From Dehalococcoides mccartyi CG5 (GTDB lineage Bacteria > Chloroflexota > Dehalococcoidia > Dehalococcoidales > Dehalococcoidaceae): a stretch of 64,000 nt of DNA. This document shows, piece after piece, positions 57,228 to 64,000 of the stretch (position 1 is its first letter; each line of letters starts with the position of its first letter). Position numbers and translations under genes: made by a program. The DNA is taken from assembly GCF_000830885.1 (NCBI RefSeq), contig NZ_CP006951.1, positions 620,001 through 684,000 of the forward strand, in the 5' to 3' direction. Under the pieces are notes generated by a model. That model was not told where the DNA came from. It made no database searches and worked only from the letters and a program-made list of their open reading frames with translations.

Positions 57228-57865
57228 GCTGAATAGCCAGTTTTTCCGGCTGTTTTCATTATATCTGATTCTTTTATTGCCCCCTGGCGAATAATCTTCA
57301 GTTCATCATTATTTACGGCTACGATAGTAGATTCCACTCCCCCGCTCACCTGACCCCCGTCAAGGATAAAGTCCACCCTGTCACCCAGCTGGATTTTGGC
57401 TTCACTAGCGTTTAGTGAGCTTTTGCAGCCGCTAAGGTTGGCACTGGTGCCGGTTACAGGTTCGGCCACCCGTTTCAGCATTTCAATAACCGCCGCCTGA
57501 TTGGGTATCCGTATAGCTACGGTTTCATTTCCACCGGTCAGCTCAAGCGGAATATTATCTGTCTTGGGCAGTACCAGAGTAAGCCCTCCCGGCCAGTACT
57601 CTGCTGCCAGTTTCCGGGCCAGAGGCGGGAATATTTTAGCTACCTGGTGTATCTGTGAAATGTCCCCTATCAGAGCGGGCAAACCTTTGGTGTTGGCTCT
57701 GCCTTTTATGTCAAATACGCGGTTAACTGCATGAGTATTGCGGGCTAATGCCCCCACTGCGTAAACTGTGTCCGTCGGGAATATTACTACTCCGCCATTT
57801 TTAAGTACTTGGACTGCCCTATTTATCTGGATTTCCATATCCGTATCAAACTGATTTTGTGTCAT
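57224..57865 (-). CDS. Threonylcarbamoyl-AMP synthase (Sua5/YrdC/TsaC family)
   Basis: The product is 213 residues. GGVVIFPTDTVYAVGALA, FDIKGRANTKGLPALIGD and PVTGTSANLSG are the YrdC-domain motifs for ATP, Thr and bicarbonate. It makes the precursor of the t6A base in tRNA. It lacks the extra Sua5 C-terminal domain. It lies directly upstream of the ilv-leu operon. Confidence 0.88.
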   Translation of the reverse strand: MTQNQFDTDMEIQINRAVQVLKNGGVVIFPTDTVYAVGALARNTHAVNRVFDIKGRANTKGLPALIGDISQIHQVAKIFPPLARKLAAEYWPGGLTLVLPKTDNIPLELTGGNETVAIRIPNQAAVIEMLKRVAEPVTGTSANLSGCKSSLNASEAKIQLGDRVDFILDGGQVSGGVESTIVAVNNDELKIIRQGAIKESDIMKTAGKTGYSA

Positions 57866-57989
57866 ATATTTATTACCTTAAGTTTTTTACAAAGCGGTAG
57901 ATATATCTAAATACTCTTGAGCTGTTTAGTCAAGTATTATTGGGCCTAAACCGGGCAAAAACAGGCCTGTTTGCTTTACAATTTTAGCC

Positions 57990-57995
57990 TATAAT
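57990..57995 (+). promoter_or_regulatory. -10 element upstream of guaA
   Basis: TATAAT (57990-57995) lies 20 bp before the guaA ATG. The -35 is weak (CTGTTT at 17 bp spacing). No ribosome binding site is seen between it and the ATG. Confidence 0.4.
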
Positions 57996-58015
57996 GTTAA
58001 GCTACCATCAAGAAA

Positions 58016-59698
58016 ATGATGAGCGAAATGAATAATAAACAATCTGCCGAAAGCCTGAGAGTTTCCACTACCGGAGATATTGAAGTTTCAACCTATCTGG
58101 AAATCGCCAGAGAGAAGTCCGGTGCAAAATCGGAATGCATTGATTCAGGTGAAGAAACCCTGCGTGAATCAATTGTTATTTTTGATTTTGGTTCCCAGTA
58201 CAGCTTACTCATCGCCCGCCGCATACGTGAAATGCATGTCTATTGCGAGCTGGTTTCCCACGATACTCCATGGGAGAAAATAGCCCATCTAAATCCCAGA
58301 GGTTTTATCCTCTCCGGAGGCCCTTCCAGCGTATACGAACCGGAAGCGCCTTTAGCTCCGGCCTATATATTTGAAAGCAAACTGCCGGTTTTGGGTATCT
58401 GCTATGGTATGCAGGCCATTACCCAGCAATTGGGCGGTGTGGTTGAGCACAGTGATAAACGTGAGTATGGCCATGCCCTGCTCCACTCTAACGTGATAAA
58501 TACTGAACTTTTGGCAGATATGCCTGAACCTTCTCCCGTCTGGATGAGCCATGGTGACCGTATTGAGAAACTGCCGGCTGGCTTCAAGTCTCTGGCTTAT
58601 ACCGAAAACTGCCCGGTGGCAGTTATGGGTAATGAATCTGATATTTACGGTTTGCAGTTTCACCCCGAAGTTGTCCATTCTCCCCACGGTAAAATCATTC
58701 TTAAAAATTTCGTTTTCAATATATGTAAATGCCACGCTAACTGGACTATGGGCAACTATATTCAGGAAAGCATTCAAAACATACGTGAACAGGTCGGTGA
58801 CGGGCAGGTTATCTGTGCCCTTTCCGGCGGTGTAGATTCGGCTGTAGTGGCTTCCCTTATCCATAAAGCTATAGGTGACCAACTGACTTGTATTTATGTA
58901 AATAATGGTCTCCTTCGGCGTGAAGAAGCTGACCGTACTCTGCACGTTTTTAAGAACCACATGGGTATGAAAATAATATATGTAGACGCAATTGACCGCT
59001 TTCTTGAAAGCCTTGGCGGTATTACTGACCCCGAACAGAAACGCAAGGTTATCGGTAGCGAATTTATAAAAGTATTTGAAGATGAAGCCTGTAAACTTGG
59101 GCAGATTGATTTCTTGGCACAAGGGACGTTGTACCCGGATGTTATAGAAAGTGTATCTTCCGTATCAAAGGCTTCCGCCAAGATAAAAAGCCACCATAAT
59201 GTGGGCGGTCTGCCCGCCCATATGAAGCTAAAACTGATTGAGCCTTTGCGGTATCTCTTTAAAGATGAAGTCAGACTGCTGGGCAAGGAACTGGGTCTGC
59301 CGGATGAAATGATTTGGCGCCAGCCCTTCCCCGGACCGGGTTTGGCTATCCGTATTATCGGGGAAGTTACCCGAGAAAAGCTGGAAATCCTCCGCTCTGC
59401 GGACTGGATTGTTATGAGTGAAATAAAGAAAGCCAAAATGTATCACCAGGTATGGCAAAGTTTTGCCATACTGACCGATGTTAAATCTGTGGGTGTTATG
59501 GGTGATTTCCGCACCTATGGTTATCTGGTAGCCATCAGGGCTGTAACCAGTGAAGATGCCATGACTGCAGATTGGGCAAAACTGCCTTATGATTTGCTGT
59601 CCATTATATCCAACCGGATTGTTAACGAGGTTAAAGAAGTGAACAGGGTGGTTTATGATATAAGCTCTAAACCGCCCTCCACTATTGAATGGGAGTAA
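58016..59698 (+). CDS. guaA: GMP synthase (glutamine-hydrolysing)
   Basis: The product is 560 residues. The class I amidotransferase part has [34 protein letters not shown] (nucleophile Cys) and QFHPEVVHS. The ATP pyrophosphatase has [11 protein letters not shown], and the C-terminus has [13 protein letters not shown]. It converts XMP to GMP. About 50 extra N-terminal residues precede the usual start of this enzyme; alternative starts are at 58019 and 58028. Confidence 0.94.
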   Translation: MMSEMNNKQSAESLRVSTTGDIEVSTYLEIAREKSGAKSECIDSGEETLRESIVIFDFGSQYSLLIARRIREMHVYCELVSHDTPWEKIAHLNPRGFILSGGPSSVYEPEAPLAPAYIFESKLPVLGICYGMQAITQQLGGVVEHSDKREYGHALLHSNVINTELLADMPEPSPVWMSHGDRIEKLPAGFKSLAYTENCPVAVMGNESDIYGLQFHPEVVHSPHGKIILKNFVFNICKCHANWTMGNYIQESIQNIREQVGDGQVICALSGGVDSAVVASLIHKAIGDQLTCIYVNNGLLRREEADRTLHVFKNHMGMKIIYVDAIDRFLESLGGITDPEQKRKVIGSEFIKVFEDEACKLGQIDFLAQGTLYPDVIESVSSVSKASAKIKSHHNVGGLPAHMKLKLIEPLRYLFKDEVRLLGKELGLPDEMIWRQPFPGPGLAIRIIGEVTREKLEILRSADWIVMSEIKKAKMYHQVWQSFAILTDVKSVGVMGDFRTYGYLVAIRAVTSEDAMTADWAKLPYDLLSIISNRIVNEVKEVNRVVYDISSKPPSTIEWE

Positions 59699-59704
59699 GG
59701 CATT

Positions 59705-60016
59705 ATGACCGGCGGTTATATCATGGGAAGAGGCTATACACCCGAAACCTGCCTGGACGAAGTCAAAAAAGCACTGACGGGTTTGGGTGGGCGTGCTTCC
59801 GCTGAAGAGATAGTACTGACAGTCAGAAAAAAAGGCCACTGGAGTGATGAAACTATCTGGCAGTGCATGGAGTCAAATACCATAAATTTCCCGCCTGCCT
59901 GCCGGCATAATACGGATATAGACTCAAAGTTCCTTTTCTTAAGGGAAGACGGCAATTATGAATTCTATGCTACCCAGTGGCACGGACGCTACGAGCGGGG
60001 CAAAAGAATAGTTTAG
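59705..60016 (+). CDS. Small conserved hypothetical protein (103 aa)
   Basis: The protein has 103 residues, starting 6 bp after guaA. It includes ETCLDEVKKALTGLGGRASA and EEIVLTVRKKGHWSDETIWQ, which resemble a winged-helix or coiled domain. It ends YERGKRIV. It sits inside the purine cluster with no gap, so it is probably co-transcribed. The function is unknown. Confidence 0.6.
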   Translation: MTGGYIMGRGYTPETCLDEVKKALTGLGGRASAEEIVLTVRKKGHWSDETIWQCMESNTINFPPACRHNTDIDSKFLFLREDGNYEFYATQWHGRYERGKRIV

Positions 60017-60035
60017 TTTTGCTGAGGAGACAACT

Positions 60036-61313
60036 CTGAAAGTTCTGGTTATTGGAAATGGGGCAAGGGAGCATGCTATTGTCTGGAAGCTTTCCCAGAG
60101 CCCGAAAGTTACAAAAATATACGTTGCCCCCGGTAATGCCGGCACAAGCCTTATAGCTGAAAATGTAGCTATAAACTGTACAAATATCAAGAGTTTGCTG
60201 GTGTTTGCCAAAGACAAGGCTATAGACCTTACTTTTGTAGGCCCTGAAGCACCTCTGGCAGGAGGAGTAGTAGATGTGTTTACCTCTGCAGGTTTACGCA
60301 TATTCGGCCCCTGCCGTGAAGCATCCCAGCTGGAATCCAGCAAGGTTTTTACCAAAGAGCTGCTTCTTTCAAACAAAATCCCCACCGCTTACAGCCGCAG
60401 TTTTTCAAGTTATGAAAAAGCCTGTTCATATTTAAGTAGGCTGGAAATGCCGGTTGTGGTCAAAGCCGACGGTCTGGCAGGTGGCAAAGGGGTTACGGTT
60501 GCCCAAACCTATGACCAGGCTATGGCAGCTTTATCAGATATGATGGAAGCCAAAATATTTGGTGAAGCCGGTGAAAATGTGGTTATAGAAGAATGCATGG
60601 TTGGGCGGGAAATGAGCTTTTTTGCTTTTACAGATGGCAAAACTGTTGCTCCGTTAAGTGCCGCTTGTGATTATAAAAGGATATATGACTGTGATAAAGG
60701 TGCCAATACCGGCGGTATGGGTAGCTATACGCCTCCCGCTTTTTTCACACCTGAACTGAAAGAAGAAATAATGTCCCGCATTCTGCTGCCAGTCATAAAG
60801 GCTCTGGCAGACCGCGGTATTATCTATAAAGGCGTTTTATATGCCGGACTGATGATAACAGCCGAAGGGCCAAAAGTGATGGAGTTTAATGCCCGTTTTG
60901 GAGATCCTGAAACCCAGGTACTACTGCCCTTGCTTAAAACAGACTTGCTTGAGATAGTGGAAGCCACTATTGAAGGCCGTCTTGATAAACTGGATATAGA
61001 AATGGAAGACTCCTGTGCAGTCGGGGTGGTATTGGCTTCCGGAGGTTACCCGGCTGAATACCGCAAGAAATTACCTATAAACGGCCTTTCAGATATGCCA
61101 TCAGATATACTGGTCTTTCATGCCGGCACAGTGGCTTCTGAAGAAGGTGAAGTACTTACTAACGGCGGGCGGGTGTTGTGTCTGGTAAGTAAAGGTGAAA
61201 GTATAGAAGCCGCCAGAGATAATGTATATAAAAATATCAACCGCATATCTTTTGAAGATTGCCAGTATCGCAGGGACATAGCCTTGTTTAACGGGAGGGA
61301 ACTATGCCATTAG
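60036..61313 (+). CDS. purD: Phosphoribosylamine-glycine ligase, CTG start
   Basis: The protein N-terminus MKVLVIGNGAREHAIVWKLS begins at CTG (60036), which is preceded by GAGGAGA 5 bp away. No ATG, GTG or TTG is in frame there; starting at the first ATG (60195) would remove the conserved first 53 residues and the fold's first strand. The rest (VVKADGLAGGKGVTVAQTYD, VMEFNARFGDPETQ) is the ATP-grasp GARS enzyme. It joins glycine to phosphoribosylamine. Length is 425 residues. Confidence 0.9.
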   Translation: MKVLVIGNGAREHAIVWKLSQSPKVTKIYVAPGNAGTSLIAENVAINCTNIKSLLVFAKDKAIDLTFVGPEAPLAGGVVDVFTSAGLRIFGPCREASQLESSKVFTKELLLSNKIPTAYSRSFSSYEKACSYLSRLEMPVVVKADGLAGGKGVTVAQTYDQAMAALSDMMEAKIFGEAGENVVIEECMVGREMSFFAFTDGKTVAPLSAACDYKRIYDCDKGANTGGMGSYTPPAFFTPELKEEIMSRILLPVIKALADRGIIYKGVLYAGLMITAEGPKVMEFNARFGDPETQVLLPLLKTDLLEIVEATIEGRLDKLDIEMEDSCAVGVVLASGGYPAEYRKKLPINGLSDMPSDILVFHAGTVASEEGEVLTNGGRVLCLVSKGESIEAARDNVYKNINRISFEDCQYRRDIALFNGRELCH

Positions 61314-61768
61314 TTAGTATTGTTATGGGGTCCAAGTCTGACGCCGAGTTTATGAAGCCCACTGAAGAAATACTGGAGAAAATGGCTATTTCTTTTGAAA
61401 CTCTGGTTATGTCTGCCCATCGTACTCCGGAAAAAGTGCAGGAGTTTTGTTTGAATGCACCTGACCGGGGGATTGAACTGATTATAGCTGCTGCCGGGGG
61501 CGCAGCGCATCTGCCGGGGGTAATTGCCAGCTGGGTAACACTGCCGGTTATTGGTGTCCCTATTGCTTCCAGTGAACTCAAAGGAGTTGACGCCCTGTAC
61601 TCTATAGTCCAGATGCCGGCCGGTATACCGGTAGCTACAGTAGCTATTGGTGCTGCGGGTGCTAAAAATGCGGCTTATCTGGCGGCCGAAATTCTGGGTT
61701 TAAAATATCAAAATATCCGTCAGGCTTACGTAAGCTACCGTCAGGAACTAAAAGGTGAAAACAAATGA
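61304..61768 (+). CDS. purE: N5-carboxyaminoimidazole ribonucleotide mutase
   Basis: The product is 154 residues. SIVMGSKSDAEFMKPTEEIL, VMSAHRTPEKVQEF and AAAGGAAHLPGVIASWVTLP are class I PurE motifs. It overlaps purD by 10 bases. It performs the mutase step; no purK is in the window. Confidence 0.94.
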   Translation: MPLVSIVMGSKSDAEFMKPTEEILEKMAISFETLVMSAHRTPEKVQEFCLNAPDRGIELIIAAAGGAAHLPGVIASWVTLPVIGVPIASSELKGVDALYSIVQMPAGIPVATVAIGAAGAKNAAYLAAEILGLKYQNIRQAYVSYRQELKGENK

Positions 61769-63120
61769 TAGAGCGATATAGCCGCCCTCAAATGAAAAAA
61801 GTCTGGTCAGACGAGAGTAAGTTTGCTTATTGGCTGGATATTGAGATTGCAGTTTGTGAAGCTTGGGCTAAACTAGGTGTAATCTCACGGGAGGATATCA
61901 CCAAAATCAAACTGGCACGTTTGAATTTCAAACGCATGGAAGAGCTTCTTAAAGAAACCCACCATGACATGACGGCTTTCTTGGGTTCTGTAGCTGAAAG
62001 TTTGGGTGAGGAGTCCCGCTTTATCCATATGGGCATGACTTCTTCAGATGTTATGGACACGGCTCTCAGCCTCCAGCTGGTAGAAGCCTCAAAAATACTT
62101 AACAGCGGCATTAAAGAGCTGATAAATGCTCTGGCAGCCAAAGCTATGGAGCATAAATATACCGTTCAGGTAGGCCGCACTCATGGCGTACATGCCGAAC
62201 CCATCTCCTTCGGGCTGAAACTAGCCCTGTGGATGGAAGAAATGAAACGCAACCGTCAGCGTCTTACCGAAGCTACCAAAGCCATTACAGTTGGTAAAAT
62301 GTCAGGGGCGGTGGGCACTTATGCTACTCTGTCACCCGAAATTGAAGAGATAGCCTGTAAAAAACTGGGGCTTTCACCTGCCCCCATATCAAATCAGGTA
62401 ATCCAGCGTGACCGCCATGCCCAGTACATGACTACTCTGGCCATTATTGCCGGTTCACTGGAGAAATTTGCAACCGAAATACGGGCACTCCAAAAGACTG
62501 AATGCCACGAGGCCGAAGAACCCTTTGAAAAAGGTCAAACCGGTTCATCAGCTATGCCTCATAAGAAAAATCCTGAGCTTTGCGAACGTATTTGCGGTAT
62601 TGCCCGCATAATACGCGGTTATTCCGTTACTGCCATGGAAAATCAGCCGCTCTGGCATGAGCGTGATATCAGCCATTCTTCTACCGAACGGGTGATAATG
62701 CCTGACGGGTGTTTGCTGCTGGATTATGCTTTGCACATCTTTACCAATGTTATAAAGGGCTTGAATGTTTTCCCCGAACAGATGGAAAAGAATTTGAATC
62801 TGACCGGCGGTTTAGTTTATTCGCAGAGGGTTATGCTTGCACTGATAAACAAGGGTCTTTCCCGCCAGCAGGCTTACAAAATGGTACAGCGGAATGCCAT
62901 GCGTACCTGGCAGGGTGAAGATAATTTCATGAATCTGCTCAAAGCTGATACCGAGGTTATGGAATATATGTCTTGTGGCGAAATTGATGAATTATTTGAT
63001 TACAAGTTTTACCTGCGTTATATAGATGATATATTCAGACGGGTAGGACTTACTAATTCCCAGTGGAAGAAAGATGGGGAGGCTTCCTCTGATGAGGGGT
63101 TGGCTCCCAGAGCTATATAA
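61765..63120 (+). CDS. purB: Adenylosuccinate lyase
   Basis: The product is 451 residues. FIHMGMTSSDVMDTALSLQL, VGRTHGVHAEPISFGLKLAL and the signature GSSAMPHKKNPELCERI are those of PurB. It cleaves SAICAR and adenylosuccinate. The start overlaps purE by 4 bases (ATGA). Confidence 0.95.
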   Translation: MIERYSRPQMKKVWSDESKFAYWLDIEIAVCEAWAKLGVISREDITKIKLARLNFKRMEELLKETHHDMTAFLGSVAESLGEESRFIHMGMTSSDVMDTALSLQLVEASKILNSGIKELINALAAKAMEHKYTVQVGRTHGVHAEPISFGLKLALWMEEMKRNRQRLTEATKAITVGKMSGAVGTYATLSPEIEEIACKKLGLSPAPISNQVIQRDRHAQYMTTLAIIAGSLEKFATEIRALQKTECHEAEEPFEKGQTGSSAMPHKKNPELCERICGIARIIRGYSVTAMENQPLWHERDISHSSTERVIMPDGCLLLDYALHIFTNVIKGLNVFPEQMEKNLNLTGGLVYSQRVMLALINKGLSRQQAYKMVQRNAMRTWQGEDNFMNLLKADTEVMEYMSCGEIDELFDYKFYLRYIDDIFRRVGLTNSQWKKDGEASSDEGLAPRAI

Positions 63121-64000
63121 ATGACTGATATCAAAGTACTAATGGAAACAGCCCTGCCCCTGCCTTCTTTCATAAAAGGCAAAGTGCGTGACACCTATTT
63201 GCTGGGTGATAAACTGCTTATCGTGGCTAGTGACCGCATTTCAGCCTTCGATGTAATATTGCCTTCAGGCATATCCGGCAAAGGGCGTGTTCTGAACCGT
63301 ATTTCATCATTCTGGTTTGAAAAAACAGCTCATATAATACCTAACCATGTAATAGAGCTGGTTGAAAATACCAGTTGTCTGGATAAATACCTGACATCAG
63401 CAGAACGTTTCAAATACCCTGAATATCTGATTGGCAGAAGTATGGTAGTTAAAAAGGTAAATCGGGTTTCTGTTGAATGTGTAGTGCGTGGTTATATTGC
63501 CGGGTCAGCTTGGAGTGAATACAAAAAACTGGGTACAGTGAATGGCGTCTCCATGCCAAAAGGTCTTCAGCAAAGTCAGGAGCTACCCAAACCTATCTTT
63601 ACCCCTACCACTAAGGGTGATGGCGAACATGACCGCCCTATGTCTATTGCTGAACTGGAAGGTATGGTTGGCAAGGATCTGGCGGATAAACTGGCTAGAA
63701 AGAGCTTGGAGCTCTATAAATTCGGCCGTGAATATGCCCGTAATAGGGGCATTATTATTGCCGACACCAAGTTTGAGTTTGGTCTGGATGGGACTGAACT
63801 TATCCTTATTGACGAAGCTCTTACCCCGGATTCCAGCCGCTTTTGGGATGAAAAAACCTATAAAGTGGGCGAAGCGCAGGACAGCTATGACAAACAGCCT
63901 GTGCGGGATTATCTGGAGACTATCAGCTGGAACAAAGAGCCTCCCGGTCCGGTACTGCCGGATGAGGTTATCAAATCAACTACCCGCCGCTATGAATATG
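63121..64000 (+). CDS. purC: SAICAR synthetase, C-terminus beyond window
   Basis: The ATG at 63121 follows the purB stop directly. The product begins MTDIKVLMETALPLPSFIKG and continues with KVRDTYLLGDKLLIVASDRI. SVECVVRGYIAGSAWSEYKK, TPTTKGDGEHDRPMSIAE and LILIDEALTPDSSRFW are PurC motifs. The frame stays open to the last base, so the gene is truncated by the window edge. It makes SAICAR from CAIR and aspartate. Confidence 0.94.
   Translation, partial: MTDIKVLMETALPLPSFIKGKVRDTYLLGDKLLIVASDRISAFDVILPSGISGKGRVLNRISSFWFEKTAHIIPNHVIELVENTSCLDKYLTSAERFKYPEYLIGRSMVVKKVNRVSVECVVRGYIAGSAWSEYKKLGTVNGVSMPKGLQQSQELPKPIFTPTTKGDGEHDRPMSIAELEGMVGKDLADKLARKSLELYKFGREYARNRGIIIADTKFEFGLDGTELILIDEALTPDSSRFWDEKTYKVGEAQDSYDKQPVRDYLETISWNKEPPGPVLPDEVIKSTTRRYEY

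Noticed and set aside
1-64000. CRISPR arrays, rRNA and insertion sequences
   Set aside because: No regularly spaced repeats, rRNA segments or transposase with terminal inverted repeats were recognised by eye; a very degenerate copy could be missed.

Overview
The window looks like chromosome of a Dehalococcoides-type member of the Chloroflexota. This is inferred from the right half: a compact core block with a two-gene SufBC system, archease-RtcB, a branched-chain amino acid operon that includes citramalate synthase, and a guaA-purDEBC purine cluster, all of moderate GC and tightly packed. The left 33.9 kb is accessory DNA and is clearly mosaic.

Layout. (1) 1-13942, plus strand: a dense run of about 25 mostly overlapping genes that looks like a virion morphogenesis or other cell-envelope assembly module. 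It holds many small membrane proteins with strikingly methionine-rich hydrophobic segments, beta-rich proteins that could be coat or spike components, two duplicated pairs of tail-fibre-like genes, a subtilisin-family protease, a holin-like protein, a zinc-ribbon-bearing tyrosine recombinase and a membrane-anchored ArdC-like metallopeptidase. The first gene is cut by the window edge, so the module continues to the left. (2) 14007-17608, minus strand: metal resistance, with an ArsR/CadC sensor and P-type ATPase, then a CsoR/RcnR-type sensor and a nickel/cobalt-type exporter, each with a recognisable operator candidate. (3) 17811-22240, plus strand: a replication-like module with a beta sliding clamp homologue and several small proteins, three of which carry terminal clamp-binding-like pentapeptides; a short repeated leader precedes three of these genes. 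(4) 22314-33825: a more AT-rich defence island with a type III restriction-modification operon with an extra gene, an RHH/PIN-GNAT fusion/ASCH module, a tail-anchored membrane protein, two tandem HNH nucleases and a ParB-like HTH gene typical of recombinase neighbourhoods.

(5) 33885-64000: core chromosome. A carotenoid-desaturase-like flavoprotein, a PAP2-like membrane protein, an ABC-2 exporter pair, sufCB, a ModF-like ATPase, tRNA-Lys(CTT), an archaeal-type thymidylate synthase, two conserved unknowns, archease-rtcB and a nitroreductase are followed by the minus-strand operon ilvD-ilvB-ilvN-ilvC-leuA-mgtC-leuC-leuD-leuB-cimA. This operon makes valine, leucine and (through citramalate) isoleucine. 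sua5 lies upstream of it. Then guaA, a small unknown, purD (apparently with a CTG start), purE, purB and the start of purC run to the right edge on the plus strand.

Most notable: the Met-rich membrane-protein module as a possible undescribed tailless or membrane-associated virus or particle system; the element-borne sliding clamp with a set of small clamp-motif proteins; the ArdC fusion; an IlvC whose cofactor loop lacks the usual 2'-phosphate-binding residues; and a candidate Leu/Ile-rich leader peptide in front of leuA.
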